Of a stretch of DNA of 64,000 nucleotides, positions 1 through 11,033 are shown piece after piece; within the stretch, counting starts at the first letter, position 1; every line of letters starts with the position of its first letter. Source of the stretch: Adiantum capillus-veneris. Lineage: Eukaryota; Streptophyta; Polypodiopsida; Polypodiales; Pteridaceae. Made by a program: the position numbers and the translations under genes. The stretch covers positions 18,084,478 through 18,148,477 of the forward strand of contig CM043961.1 in NCBI GenBank assembly GCA_014529385.2, in the 5' to 3' direction. The notes beneath the pieces are model-generated. The model was not told where the DNA came from. It made no database searches and worked only from the letters and a program-made list of their open reading frames with translations.

Positions 1-1003
1 GTAGACATGTCTCTCTTAAGTGGATTTTACCATCCTTAAAAAAGACAACATCTTTTGACAATGCATCACTAAAATCATCACAATCCCTTCTTACATGGTA
101 TGTACTATCACACCAAATACATCTATTAACAAACCCTTCTTTGGGCTGTTGTCTTTGCCTAGGAAGTGGCCCTGATGGTTGGCCTTTTTCTTCAAGCTTT
201 GCAAACTTCACCTTCAAGTCACGCATTCCCTTCACAAGTTCATCTAGCATGGACTCATCAAACTTAGGAGCGATAAAAGTAGGCTTTACCATTTTGTCAG
301 AAGTTGAGGTGGAAGGACTTGTAGTGTTTACTACCATCTTGTCCCTTCTTCTTTGTCGTTTGGCAAGCAGTGAGACAGCACCTTCAACCTCATTCCAGTC
401 GGTCTTTAGTCCTTGCTCAGCATCTTTATCTTCAAGAAGAAGCTCCAAATTTTCTTGAAACTCTTTACCTGCAGCTTGTAAGAAAAGATCTGTCTTCTCT
501 GCATCTAGTGTGGCCCTTTCTGTCCTAGTGAGTTGTGCATAGGGCCGCTCAAATTCCCTAAGTAGCTCTGTTATTGATAGTCCTTGCTTTGGCTTGACTA
601 CCCATTCTAAGAATGTCCTTTTGGTCACTCTCTCAGAGTCCTCCATGAAATATTCCTCCTTTAAAGCTACTTTGAGTTCTTCCCAATTTCTCCCATGCCC
701 ATCTTTAATTGCCCTAACATGCTCCCTAATTTCTGGAGCAACAACTAGCTCAAAGCTTTGAATCATCTCACCTTCTGACACGCGATGCAGCTCCATCTCC
801 TTCACATACTCGCGTAAGTACTTGGTTACATCTTTGCCATTGAACTGATCCATTCTGTTGACAACCGCTTGTATGGCCTTCGTTGCTGAAATCTCCCTTC
901 TTTCAGTAGCATGTTGTTGTTGCATGAACATTGCAAATGCTTGAAACATTTGCATTGTTGCTGGGTCAAAATGCATACCCTGTTGCTCAACATGATCACC
1001 CAT
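1..1003 (-). CDS. gag: Ty3/gypsy gag (family G1), 3' end outside the window
   Basis: An uninterrupted frame of 334 codons starts at the ATG complementary to 1001-1003 and is still open at base 1. The protein begins MGDHVEQQG. Its middle is a capsid-like helical region rich in Glu, Lys and Leu with a Trp-Glu-Glu-Leu stretch, as in plant gypsy gag. Near residues 293-306 it has a zinc knuckle, CIWCDSTYHVRRDC, which fits C-X2-C-X4-H-X4-C exactly. Capsid plus knuckle packages the element RNA in cytoplasmic particles. The start is supported by a primer-binding candidate about 28 bp upstream and an LTR directly behind that. The lack of stops makes this one of the best preserved frames in the window. 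The protease and pol lie beyond the left edge. The same LTR family recurs at 59360. Confidence 0.85.
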   Translation of the reverse strand, partial: MGDHVEQQGMHFDPATMQMFQAFAMFMQQQHATERREISATKAIQAVVNRMDQFNGKDVTKYLREYVKEMELHRVSEGEMIQSFELVVAPEIREHVRAIKDGHGRNWEELKVALKEEYFMEDSERVTKRTFLEWVVKPKQGLSITELLREFERPYAQLTRTERATLDAEKTDLFLQAAGKEFQENLELLLEDKDAEQGLKTDWNEVEGAVSLLAKRQRRRDKMVVNTTSPSTSTSDKMVKPTFIAPKFDESMLDELVKGMRDLKVKFAKLEEKGQPSGPLPRQRQQPKEGFVNRCIWCDSTYHVRRDCDDFSDALSKDVVFFKDGKIHLRETCL

Positions 1004-1030
1004 GGTTACCCACAAACTCTCACCCTAGCA

Positions 1031-1050
1031 GATTCGCGTCGGGTTCACCA
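1031..1050 (-). other. Primer-binding site candidate of gypsy G1
   Basis: Read on the plus strand this 20-mer ends in CCA and starts with GATTC, like the T-loop, T-stem and acceptor end of a tRNA. Read on the minus strand it starts TGGTGAACCCG directly after the LTR. It is not the initiator-Met site used by the chromovirus and copia elements here. I could not identify the tRNA. Confidence 0.6.
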
Positions 1051-1056
1051 AAAATA

Positions 1057-3052
1057 TGTCGAGAAATTTGCGGTCTTGCCAGGAAAGCACCGGGCTTATG
1101 GCTGTGAGAGTTTGTGAGAGAACTCAACAAAAACTATTTGAAGGAGTTAAACCATAGATGCCATGAAGACTAGGGTTTGGAAAGAAGTGCAATCAAAGAA
1201 GACTCACTCTTTCTCTCTTGCACTCACACACACAAAGAAGAACGCAAAAGAGAATGTCAAAACAATACGAAGATGAAAACATCAAGGCTATGGTCATATC
1301 GTATCATGGGTAATATGAAAGGGTTAATGGATGAGTTAATGGCATTCAATCTTGGCTTACCAAATAGGCTACGAATTGTTCTTTGGAATTGTAGTTTTGT
1401 GCTTACCATAATATATATATTTTGTCTAGTGATTGGGATTAATTGTGTGTACAAATCCTCTTGGTTCATAGCAAGATAACTACGCTTACATCAAAAGAAA
1501 AATTATAGTCTATGAGAGGTAGTATGATGGGATCCGGTGATAGAAGTATTTCATTGAGCCTTTCAGGGCCAAAGAGAAACACTATACGTTGTTGAAAGTG
1601 TATCTTACGGCTAATCCATACGTTAATTCCAATAGATCGTACAGAGTGAAAGCGATAGAAATGATCATCATGTGGGTTATTCATCTAGGATAGTATGTGA
1701 GAAATGTAGATATGAGAGAAGTGAAGAGATGAGAAGTTTCCCTCCCAAGCCCTATTCTTGCCCGTAGGCAATAAGGATACTGCGGGGAGAGATGTACCTG
1801 TAGCAAGGAGAACCTAGAGAGGATGAATGAATGAGAGAGATATGTTTGGTTAAGGGGATGAGATTAGATACATATATATATGTTGGATTAGAGATGAAAA
1901 TGAAAACAACAAGAAATCAAGAAAACATCAATGTAGAACACATCTTACTTGAAACCCTTCGGCACCATTATTGATGGAGAGAGAAGAAGAGTGGATAATT
2001 CCACTTTGATTGATACGCCAAGTACAACACCTTCTTTGATTAGAGTTGATCCTCCAAGGATGGCATACAAGAATGGCTAGTTTTCCTCTAGGAGAAAGTG
2101 TAGGCTTGGGCTTATGTTAATGGGGCTAAGTACAATTAGGCATTACTACTCACTCCCTCAAGAATTCCTCTCATCAATGGCTTGAATGCTTCCATTCCTT
2201 CCAAGGAAGAAGAGGTCCCCTTTTATAGGTGAAGGGAACCCACAAGGGTTTACACAAGAAGAGAGGAGCCAGTGTGAACGGGAATTGGAAAAGTTGGAAA
2301 TGAGCTGTCCCTGCATGATGTGGGCAGACTGGGGTCCAGTATTTTGATCATATCTCCTCAACCGTGGCTCCAAATAAAAATGTAAAAATATGGGCAGAAA
2401 CTTCAGCTCATTAGCTACGATTTTCATTTTAAAATCATTCTCCAATTCGGATTGGAACCTTGTGTAAAAAATTCATCAAAATAGGGTCCATTTATGGCAG
2501 CAAAAGTCTTCATGTGGTCTCCTTAGCCTTGACTTTCATTTAATTCCCAAGGACACCTCATGCCATATGAAAGCATGACATTTCTCCTTGACAAAGTTTT
2601 GTAACCATGCTTGCAATAATGCATTAAAATAAGTGTATCTTTGAAATCATGCCACCTAGTGTCCCACTAGGATTTGATTCCCTCCTAGTAGATATTTAAA
2701 AAGAAATATAAGAAAAATATGAAAAATACATAGAATATATATAGATTGGAGTTTACCCTAGATATAGGATCTAGCTAGGGTGTGAGATGATAATGAGATG
2801 GTAGAAATAAAGAGTCAATGATTTTTGCCCCAAGTTAAAGAGGCGGAGCTATTGACACTTTTCCCATAGTATTTTTTGATGGTAAAGTAAGAATACATTA
2901 CCCTTGAGATAAATAATAAGATGAGATAGAAAGCTTATTTTTATACTTACATATGCATATGTACATTATAGGAAATATAATTATGTATCTAAAAAGTTAC
3001 AAGATAACTCTTGTAGCATGTGTTCCCACTATGTACATGTCACAGCACGACA
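1057..3052 (-). repeat. 5' LTR of gypsy G1, about 2.0 kb
   Basis: On the minus strand it starts TGTCGTGCTGTGACATG (ending at 3052) and finishes ...CTCGACA next to the primer site. The first 650 bases or so align by eye with the plus-strand LTR that starts at 59360, including the purine/AT block and the segment CTAGTGGGACACTAG. The TG...CA ends and this second copy fix the boundaries. Short open frames inside are chance frames of an LTR. Confidence 0.85.
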
Positions 3053-3480
3053 ACGTAACCTCAAGTTGGACCACTGAGGGGCCAATAGTTTGTCATGTAC
3101 TCCTATCTCTTACCATTGGCCCCCTTGAGTGTAGAGCTTAGCCTTGTCCATCATATCCTTTATAATCACCCATACTTGGTCTTCCTTTGCAATTGAGACA
3201 ACAAATTTGGCACACTACTAGGCTTCTGCATGAATAGGATGATTAAGTATCCCGATACTACCTTGCTCAGTGACTGATTGGACCACTGCCAAGGCAGTGA
3301 GTATTTGGTGTGATTTTTCCACAAGAATCTTTTTAGTGGTTTTAAGAATTATTTCCAGTTTCATTTAAGAGGAGTGGGCCAGTGAAGGCTAAAGGCAGGA
3401 GCATGAGCAAATTGATAAGTTTAACCCTACTCGAGAAGGGGAGCAACACATACTCCCATCTTTGTATCTTTTCCCTTACC
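3053..3480. other. No gene seen
   Basis: Flank of the G1 LTR. The five bases 3053-3057 (ACGTA) would be its target duplication, but the other end lies outside the window. Nothing else is recognised. Confidence 0.5.
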
Positions 3481-5580
3481 CTACCAAGGATCCACTAAAA
3501 TCTTTTCTTGTGCATAATGTCGACTCAAGGGGGCTCCTAGCTGGAAAAAAATATTTCCTTTTGCCGCAATCTCATCCGTCCATATAGATGGGTCAAATGA
3601 GTCGTTTTCTAAGAGTGAGATCAATCTTGACTTCTCTATATTACACTTTGATCCCAATCTTGACTTCTCAATATTACACTTCAAGGCTGTGGAAAATGTT
3701 TGCACAATCTCAAGAGCCTTCTTGATTACCTGAGGGCTAAATTTTAGGAAAAGAAGAGAGGCATCCACGAAAAGCTTAGCCATGAGATGGTCATTTTCAA
3801 GCAAGATTAGCCTCTGGATCTGCACTCGTACTGTGTTGGCTTGGAGCATGAGAATCAATGGCAAACAACATAGGTGCTAGAGGACATCCCTACTTTATTG
3901 AAAGCTTTTGACTTCAAATGCGTCCACAATTCTATTTTTGAATAGAGATCAAATTGACCATCAATGCCAAGGGTGTGTACTAATCAACATAGTTGCGGTC
4001 CAAGCTCAATGATTTCATGACATCTTCTATGAAAGACCATGTGATCTGGTCATAGGCTTTGTCAGGGTCAAGCTGGAGAAGGATACGCTCTTGCTTGGTG
4101 AAGGTTGCATACTCGATACCGACCATTACTGCCAGAATATTTTCTTATGGATTTGTGTTGATGGGGGTGATGGCTTTGTCTAGAAGAGGAGAAAGTCTGA
4201 GGGTGACAAATTTGGAAATAATTTTATATGCCACTTACATCATAGTGATGGGCCGCCAATGTTTCAGTTGAGAGCAAAAAATTTCCTTAGGGATAGGTTT
4301 AATGAGGCCCCTTTTTATGCTTGAGTCTAGATCTCCTTTGAACTGGGCATGATTAGCCATACATGTAATCAGGAACTTAAGATGGTTCCAGAATTCTCTG
4401 AAGAATCTTGTAGTTAACCCATCTGAGCTAGGGGACTTTTCCTTGCCTAGTGCTTGTAGCACAAGAGATCATTCATCCTCGATAAAAGACTTCTCCAGAA
4501 GATTGGCTTTTGTTTGAGAAATTATCTTCTTGACACTTTGAGGAGAGTTGCTCTAGCTTCATCCACCTCATGGGATCTCGGGATGGCCTATGATTTGACA
4601 TAAGTGATCTAGATCAGCTTAGCCATTTCATCTTGGTCTTGCACTGCATTTCTTTTCCCATCTGTGAGCAAGTGAATAAGGCCCTGACTCCTTAACTTTC
4701 AGGGCCCTAAAGAATTGTGCTTGATTGGCAGCCTCCGAGTGAAGGTAGGTCTCTCTAGAAAATAATATTGTCTTCCTAACTTCATTGAGGCATTGATCAG
4801 CTTAGTCTTTTTTTGCTTCCAGCCACCTATTGTGCTCCGCTTAGGAGAGCAACCCTTCCCTTTTATTTGTGGTTAGCTTATCTAATTCATCTTCAAGCTA
4901 CTTCAGGCACTCCTCACGAACCTTTTTCATATTGGGGCCTGCAATTTTAACCGCTTTTTTGATACTCCTAGCAAAGCTATCCCATGCTTTAGGATTCACC
5001 AAATTGACATCTTTATCAAGATTTCTCATAGCTTTTTTGGCCAGGCTTTTAAAGAGAGGGTCTTTGAAGAGGTGCTCACCCGTGATGAACAGATTCTTTA
5101 ACCCTTTAGGGTGTTGTCCTTTCCCTTTGGCTTTCTTGAGCTTCATGTATAGCAACATGCCATGTGACAGGCTTTGTGTAGTCACAACCTTCATCTTGAG
5201 AAGCGACGAAATCCAATCGACTTGATGCAAGCAATAGCATCTATCAAGCCAAGATGGAGTTCATGCATATTGGAATCTGGTTGGCTTGATGCAAGCAATA
5301 GCATCTATCAAATTGAGATGCAGTCCAAGCATATTGCAGAGGCTGGTATACATAAAGCCAAGCAGACTTGAGGAGCTTGACCTATCCTTCTTTTCTCCAA
5401 TGTGTTAAAGTCTCCTATAAGGAGCCATTCCCCTTCAATAAGAATGTCTGGAAGATGTATGCACAATTTGGCTCTTTCTTTAGCAGTGCAAAGGCTGTAT
5501 ATGTTAATAATGGTAATTGGTAGGTCTGTCCAATAGTAGTGCTCACCAACTATGAGTTGATATGTATTAACCACAAAGAA
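3430..5580 (-). pseudogene. LINE relic A (L1-type endonuclease and reverse transcriptase)
   Basis: Read on the minus strand from 5580 down, the pieces occur in the order of an L1-type ORF2. First come endonuclease motifs (EGEWLLIGDFNTLEKRR near 5430). Then comes the endonuclease tail at 5230-4898, then the start of reverse transcriptase at 4462-4235 (GKEKSPSSDGLT, later LKHWRPI). The A-box segment with DPDKAYDQITW follows near 4040, and a late RT block is at 3864-3481 with LFVDASLLFLKFS where FADD is expected. Several frameshifts and stops separate these pieces, so the element is dead. Reverse transcription by such proteins occurs at the nicked target site. Elements B and C below are the same kind of LINE. 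Confidence 0.75.
5221..5311. repeat. 27-bp direct repeat, period 64
   Basis: CTTGATGCAAGCAATAGCAT and the next seven bases occur at 5221-5247 and again at 5285-5311. This is a small tandem duplication inside LINE relic A that lengthens its endonuclease-RT junction. Confidence 0.75.
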
Positions 5581-5649
5581 CTACATAGACAGCCCTCGGT
5601 GGTACTCAACAACACATATCAACTCATAGTTGGTGAGTACTTCTATTGG
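5530..5649. repeat. Inverted repeat, arms about 37-39 bp
   Basis: Left arm 5530-5567 (CCAATAGTAGTGCTCACCAA...) and right arm 5611-5649 (...TTGGTGAGTACTTCTATTGG) are reverse complements with few mismatches around a loop of about 43 bp. The left arm is LINE endonuclease sequence. The right arm is an inverted copy of it, so the structure probably arose by inverted duplication at the LINE 5' end. Confidence 0.8.
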
Positions 5650-6400
5650 AAAAAAATAAAATTTTCTTGAAAAGTATTCAAATAATGCTTTGTGGAGCGA
5701 CTCTAAAACCACTTCTTAAGAAAATTATGGATACTCCATAAAAGGCCAACATTTTAGCACTTAAACTTTGTATTTTCAAGAGCTATCGGCTTAATCAAGA
5801 AAGAAAAGTTTTATTTTTGTGTCCAATTTTTTGTTTAACGTTTTTTTTTTTTCAACAAAAAGATGTTTTTTTCTCCCTCAAAAGTGATAAATTAAGTATA
5901 CAATTCCCAATGGCCTTTGTCTTGTGAATTATAGAGGGTACATGCTATCAGCCAATTTAGTGCGAGTATTTATAACTGCTAATAAACAAGCAAATTATCC
6001 AAAAATGAGTAGGGCACCCCCCCATAAAAGCAACCACGTTGTGGCTGGTGGTGCAAGAACAATGGATTTGAGCTTGCAAATTTTTTTGCGGAAGGATCAT
6101 ATTTTTTTTATTTTATTTTTGGGCCATTGCTCACAACTATGAGTGGTAGATTCATATTCTCTCGAAAAAGAATGTACAATAAGCCTCAAGCACAGTTCGC
6201 GCCTTGAGCAGCCAAAAGAGACATAAGGGTGTAGACCCTTGCCTATTCTTAGCCTCTAACAATGATCCAATTCAAGATACATTTTGATTGATAGCAGGTA
6301 GCCCACAATTATTGCTTTCAGAGTATCTAATGTTGAAGAGTGATTGCTTCCACTCCTTTGAGAAACCACAATGGGACAACATGAGTGCAAACCAGAATGG
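5650..6400. other. AT-rich spacer, no gene seen
   Basis: AT-rich DNA with a T tract near 5841-5852. No credible reading frame, repeat or element end was seen. Confidence 0.5.
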
Positions 6401-6417
6401 CTTGGTTATTGAAAACC

Positions 6418-7550
6418 TTACCTCCTAGACTTATGGAAAAGAAAATATTCGCATTTTGTACTCATTTTGCAGATTTTACACATAAGACCTCCCTTGGCTA
6501 GGTAGTCTTTAAATAGACGGAGGGGGTCTTCAATTGCTACTTTACATCTCAAACATTGGTCAGTGCCTATTCCTCGAGTGTTTACTTTAATCCCTGTTGA
6601 TAAGGTCCCCCAAAGCACCTTCTAGATGAAGAACAACAAGAAATTATTAGCAAAATGTTTGGCAAAGAGCTGTGTATTATGTGGGAGAGAGAGACCTTGA
6701 ATGTCCCCTTTCTCAACACTTTTCTCTAGCATGTTAGTTAGGGGATGTGGGCCAATTGCAAAGAGAAGAGGAGCCTAAGGGAAGCCTTGTTTTATTGATC
6801 TTTTGGCTTTGAAGGCTCCTAAGATTTTGTTGTTGAAGAGAAGTTATCAAGGGTTGCATGCTCCTAGGGTGTCCATTATCTGAAATGTTCGAGGTCCCAA
6901 GTCCAGAGCCTTCATGACTTATATGACCAGGAGACCCGATCTTAAGCTTTGTTAAGGTCTAGCTAGAGGAGGATACATTCTTGTTTGGTGAAGTTTGCAT
7001 AATCTATGCCAACCATCGCTATACAAGAATGTCGTCATATATTGATTTTCCTTTGATAAATCCATGATAATGAGAGATGATCCCCTTTTCCAAGATTGGA
7101 GATAGCCTTTTGGTGATAGCTTTGGAAATAGTTTTTCATGCCATTGTTATCATTATTATAGGCCTTTAGTGTTTTAACTAGGAGCATCACATCTATTTGG
7201 GTAGAGGCTCGACAAGACCTCTTTTCAGAGTAGGATTTAGCACTCCCTTTAACAGAGCCATGCAAGTAATGGGGGTTTTTAGGTCATCCCAAAACTCCTT
7301 GAAGAACTCACTTGACATTCTATTCCAGCCTGGCAATTTCTCCTTGCCCAAGGATTGCAGGGCAAGCAAGCATTTGTCTGTAGACATGGATACTTCTAGG
7401 AGGTGCTATAGTTTTGTTGATGCTTCTGACAAGTGTAACTCTCGCTTCTTTGACCTCTTTTGACCAGTCATCTAGTTGCCCTAAGACATAGCTTAAGTGA
7501 TTCAATATCATTTTGGCCATTACATCAAGGTCATGTACTGCAACCCCCAT
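6418..7550 (-). pseudogene. LINE relic B (reverse transcriptase and zf-RVT end)
   Basis: Minus-strand pieces match the RT and C-terminal part of a plant L1-type LINE. GKEKLPGWNRMSSEFFKEFW at about 7340-7280 resembles the RT start. GLVEPLPK follows. The motif HGFIKGKSIYDDIL near 7060-7020 is the typical GF-x-KGRSI-x-DN-x-IL block. A zf-RVT-like tail (MLWGTLSTGIKVNTRGIGTD, then CLRC) lies at 6618-6418. Stops and frameshifts are frequent, for example TAG and TAA within the AYDR block near 6940. The endonuclease half is missing, consistent with 5' truncation. Confidence 0.7.
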
Positions 7551-7581
7551 GTTGTTCGTGATTATATATATCCAAGGGCAA

Positions 7582-8041
7582 TACCTTTAATCATTTAGAG
7601 ATTGATATACCCCAACATAGAAAGACTAAACATATTCTAAATGAAATTCCACTTCTTGATGTCAAAGAATGCATTCCCATGTGGTGATTCGTTCTTGCTT
7701 CGACGTATAATTTTTCATGATCACTTTTAATCTACACAATCGATTACTCTACAATATGACGATGGGTATCCAATCCTTTGGAGCTTTTCCATTCTACATT
7801 GTTTGGGTATTTACCTTTAATCATTTAGAGATTGATATACCCCAACATAGAAAGACTAAACATATTCTAAATGAAATTCCACTTCTTGATGTCAAAGAAT
7901 GCATTCCCATGTGGTGATTCGTTCTTGCTTCGACGTATAATTTTTCATGATCACTTTTAATCTACACAATCGATTACTCTACAATATGACGATGGGTATC
8001 CAATCCTTTGGAGCTTTTCCATTCTACATTGTTTGGGTATT
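7582..8041. repeat. Perfect 230-bp tandem duplication
   Basis: Bases 7582-7811 and 7812-8041 appear identical over the full 230 bp, starting TACCTTTAATCATTTAGAG. The paralogous locus at 34680 has only one copy of the shared part, so the duplication happened after the two loci separated and is probably recent. Confidence 0.9.
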
Positions 8042-8087
8042 TTTTGTAAAGTACAAGCATTCCCGCCCCTAAGCTCCAAATGTGCCA
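8041..8087 (-). repeat. SINE 3' fragment
   Basis: TTTTTGTAAAGTACAAGCAT and the following bases up to TAAGCTCCAAATGTGC match the 3' tail of the SINE at 41749-41891. The tRNA-like head is absent, and the paralogous position near 34815 lacks the piece. It is a truncated copy. Confidence 0.65.
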
Positions 8088-8221
8088 TCCCATGTGATGT
8101 TGCTTTTGAATTTGAAAGTTCCAATGAAAGCTTTTAGCATAATCTCAAAATGTGTATTGTTAAAAAAATTTAGAAGTTCATGAAAAGTTAAAAGAGAGGT
8201 TATATTTTTTCATTTTGCTCA

Positions 8222-8488
8222 GAGGGGGGGGGGGGGGGGGGGGGGGGGTTTCGTTATGTATAAATTGTGTATATCACGTGCGTTCAAAGACTATTTTTAA
8301 AAATCTTTTTTTTTTACAAATTTTTGACAAATAAAATATACCCTTTGCTTATTCAATATGTATTTTTTTTTCAATTTCACTTTATAGTACTCTTTATATG
8401 TGAAAATGTGAAAAAAAATAAAAATAAAAAACCCCTTCTGTCGCACTCACGTGATAGTCACATAATTATTAACTGACCCCCCTGAGTA
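8222..8488. mobile_element. MITE-like insertion with G-rich/C-rich termini and (G)n
   Basis: ATTTTGCTCA occurs at both edges (8212-8221 and 8489-8498), while the paralogous site near 36480 has only one ACTCATATAATCGC junction. The inserted 267 bp start GAGGGGGG, with a run of about 27 G to 8249, and end CCCCCCTGAGT, so the ends are roughly inverted (CTCAG plus G-run). There are no coding features. The type is uncertain; hAT-like MITEs have CAGRG ends, but an exact 8-bp duplication is not clear. Confidence 0.55.
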
Positions 8489-8601
8489 TTTTGCTCATAT
8501 AATCGCAACCATTTCTGAAAATCCAAAAAGATTCTCTTTGTGAAGGAGTGCTTAGCTTCAAGCTCCTATAGAAATCCTTGGTTTTTTATGAAAAGGAATC
8601 C

Positions 8602-10109
8602 TTTTTTTCTTTTTAAACTCACATTTGTGAGTACATCGTATTAATATATCAAACTATCACAAGTTCCTTGCATGCTCGTATTGAGCCACTTTAGCTTCCT
8701 AGGGCCATGATTACATTGACTGAAGGGGGAGCCACCCTATGACAAGAGATGAGCTCACCCAAGAGAGTCCGTCATAGCGGCGTCTAAGGTCTTGTTGCAC
8801 TCATCTGAGTTTACCTGTCTCTTGACAGCGATGACCACCTCACTGCTTTCTTGTATTATCTTTGTGAACTTAGCTGTTTCTAATGTGCTCTCAAAAATTT
8901 GACTGTTCCTTGCCTTCAAGACTTGACAAAAATAGAAATATCTCACAATTTGCATGATGATGAGAAGCTCTTGACTCTTAAAAACCTTACCTCCCCAAAA
9001 TAGGTCATTCTTGAAGAAACCTATTTTCCAGGTTTTTTGGACCCATTTGTAGAATCTCCCAGCTAGGCCACAAATTGTCGGGCACTCCTTGAATAGGTGA
9101 ATGAGGTCTTCACTAGCCAATCTGCATTGTAGACATCTATTTGGTCCAATCCCCCTACTGCACACCCTCATGCCAGTCGAGATGGCTCCCCATAGGAACT
9201 TCCACATGAACACCTTCATCTTATGCGGCCATGGTGGGCGCCATATATTTCTCACAACTATCTCCCACCTTTACTCAGGCCAGTGCTTGCCCCATTTCTT
9301 ATTAACCAGAGAAAACCAATCCTTCGAAATCATTAGTGTGCAATACACTTCCTTGTTCAAGTTTTGAGGAAGTGTATGTTCTTAGGTCCTTGCCAGGCTT
9401 TCCACTTGAATCTGGATTCATAGCCCGGTAAGCACACCTTAATAAGCCTTTCTAGGGCTCTCCTGATCAATAGCCTTTTTGTCCCATCTAGGATACTAAA
9501 GAGCTAGCTGGTTCTTGCCTTTCCAATTGCAAATGTTGTAATCCTAGAGTTGACCAAGACGTTTAATACCTTTGTTATAGATTTTCCTAGCAACTTCTCT
9601 CCAAAAAGGGGTCAATAGGATGCTTCCAGCCTTGGAGAGTCCTACGTTTTTTCGATGCTTGCTCATATCTTTGAGGGTAAGGATTTTGAAAAGCGGGTCC
9701 TTAAAGAGGTGAGCCCCAGATGAGAGTAATTTCTTAGACCCTTGGGGATAATGATCTTCTTGCTTGGTTTTTTTGAATTTGATGCTTAATGGCAGGTGGT
9801 CTGACATCCTATGAGAGGTTGCCACCTTCAATTCCATCCATTAGGACAGCTAGTCACCTTGATGAGAGCAATAGAAACGTTCCCGTTGAGAAGCCATACC
9901 GGCATATAGGAGGCTGGTATATGTGAACCCCGGTGTTGCCCCAAGGGCCTATCTCCCGCAAGTCCATTAAGGCCCATTTTTCACAGAGGTTTAGCCATTT
10001 GGATCTTTCAGATCCAACTAACATGTTGGATGCACCGGTCATATCTCTTCTTTTTTCCACATTATTGAAGTCTCCCATCAAAAGCCATTCTCCTTCAGCT
10101 ATATAAAGG
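8602..10109 (-). mobile_element. LINE C: 5'-truncated, RT-deleted LINE insertion with target duplication
   Basis: GGAATCC flanks the insert at 8595-8601 and 10110-10116, and the empty site is visible at about 36585. The left end begins with a T run (8602 onward), the poly(A) tail of a minus-strand LINE. Reading on the minus strand, endonuclease motifs come first (EGEWLLMGDFNNVEKRRD near 10090-10035, SDHLPLSIKF near 9810-9780). Next is a zf-RVT domain at 9255-8755 with WRPPWPHKMKVFMWKFLWGA, CLQC and HLFKECP. The whole reverse transcriptase that should lie between them is gone. The copy must therefore have been moved by proteins of another LINE or have lost RT later. It cannot move itself. Confidence 0.8.
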
Positions 10110-10442
10110 GGAATCCTACAATTTGTGACTACTTTCTCACACATACCATGATTATGTAAGCACCTTTGAGGAGAATTGGCTTTGTGATTAGGACCTTTAC
10201 TTTTAGCATATCCTTGTTATATTATTAGATGACCACAATTTTTGTATTTGTGCCAGTTCCAAGAGACACTAAAGATTAACTAGTGATGCACTTTGCAAAG
10301 AAGCACTTAAATTAGATTACAAATGCACTTGTAAAGGAAAGGCCTTCATTCATCGCTTTTTTGATCTCTGATTGATGATTGAGTCAAAACAAAACCTAGT
10401 ATGGAGGCCGGATCTTGAAAATTGAAAAAACCATAGAATCTA

Positions 10443-10692
10443 TGTTATATTCTCTCATTATTATCATATATGTGGTAGTGATGTGTGTGAATACACTTAG
10501 GACCGCGGAGGCACTTTTTTCTCACTAAGAGAGAGGTTTTTCTCACGTGCATTGTACTAATAAATGTCTACCACTAGGGTTAATTTATCTTTCATTTTGT
10601 GCACTAAAGAATACACTCTCTATTGTGTGCCTTGAGCTTCCTCGTCCTCTCCAAGCTACGTATGCACCCAGGCTACAACCTTAATTCCAACA
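10443..10692 (+). repeat. 5' LTR of copia C1 (left copy)
   Basis: Starts TGTTATATTC and ends TTCCAACA one base before the primer site. It aligns with the LTRs at 39000-39323 and, inverted, at 59917-60131 over the segments GTGGTAGTGATGTGTGTGAA, GTGCATTGTA and TTGTGTGCCTTGAG. The LTR is short, about 250 bp. Confidence 0.75.
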
Positions 10693-10694
10693 AT

Positions 10695-10705
10695 TGGTAT
10701 TAGAG
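10695..10705 (+). other. Copia primer-binding site (initiator Met tRNA type)
   Basis: TGGTATTAGAG follows the LTR and differs in one base from the standard TGGTATCAGAG. The paralogue at 39325 reads TTGCTATCAGAG. Confidence 0.75.
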
Positions 10706-11033
10706 AAAGTTACGTCCTCTCGCACAATTGTCATCCACTTTCTCCGATTTAAGTGAGCTTTGGTGAGCGTCAGTAGGTCGATGTATCCTTCCAGATAACT
10801 CGTAGATCTTGGTGTGCTCATAATTTTGATTTGGGCTCATTTCGGCCTCCGTTTCCACTACAAGCACTACTATGCATACAATTCCGTCCTTTTGTGCAAA
10901 ATTTTCATAGCACGATTTTTTGAAGAATAAGTCTCTTACAATGCTCTTTGGGTTGTGCTATATAGCACATGTTAGTTCTACTTCATTTTTCCTCTTCTAG
11001 GATGATTTTCACATGGCATAGAGTCACTCGCAA

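Noticed and set aside
1177..1684. Small proteins inside the G1 LTR
   Set aside because: They lie wholly within an LTR, overlap on both strands and have no domain.
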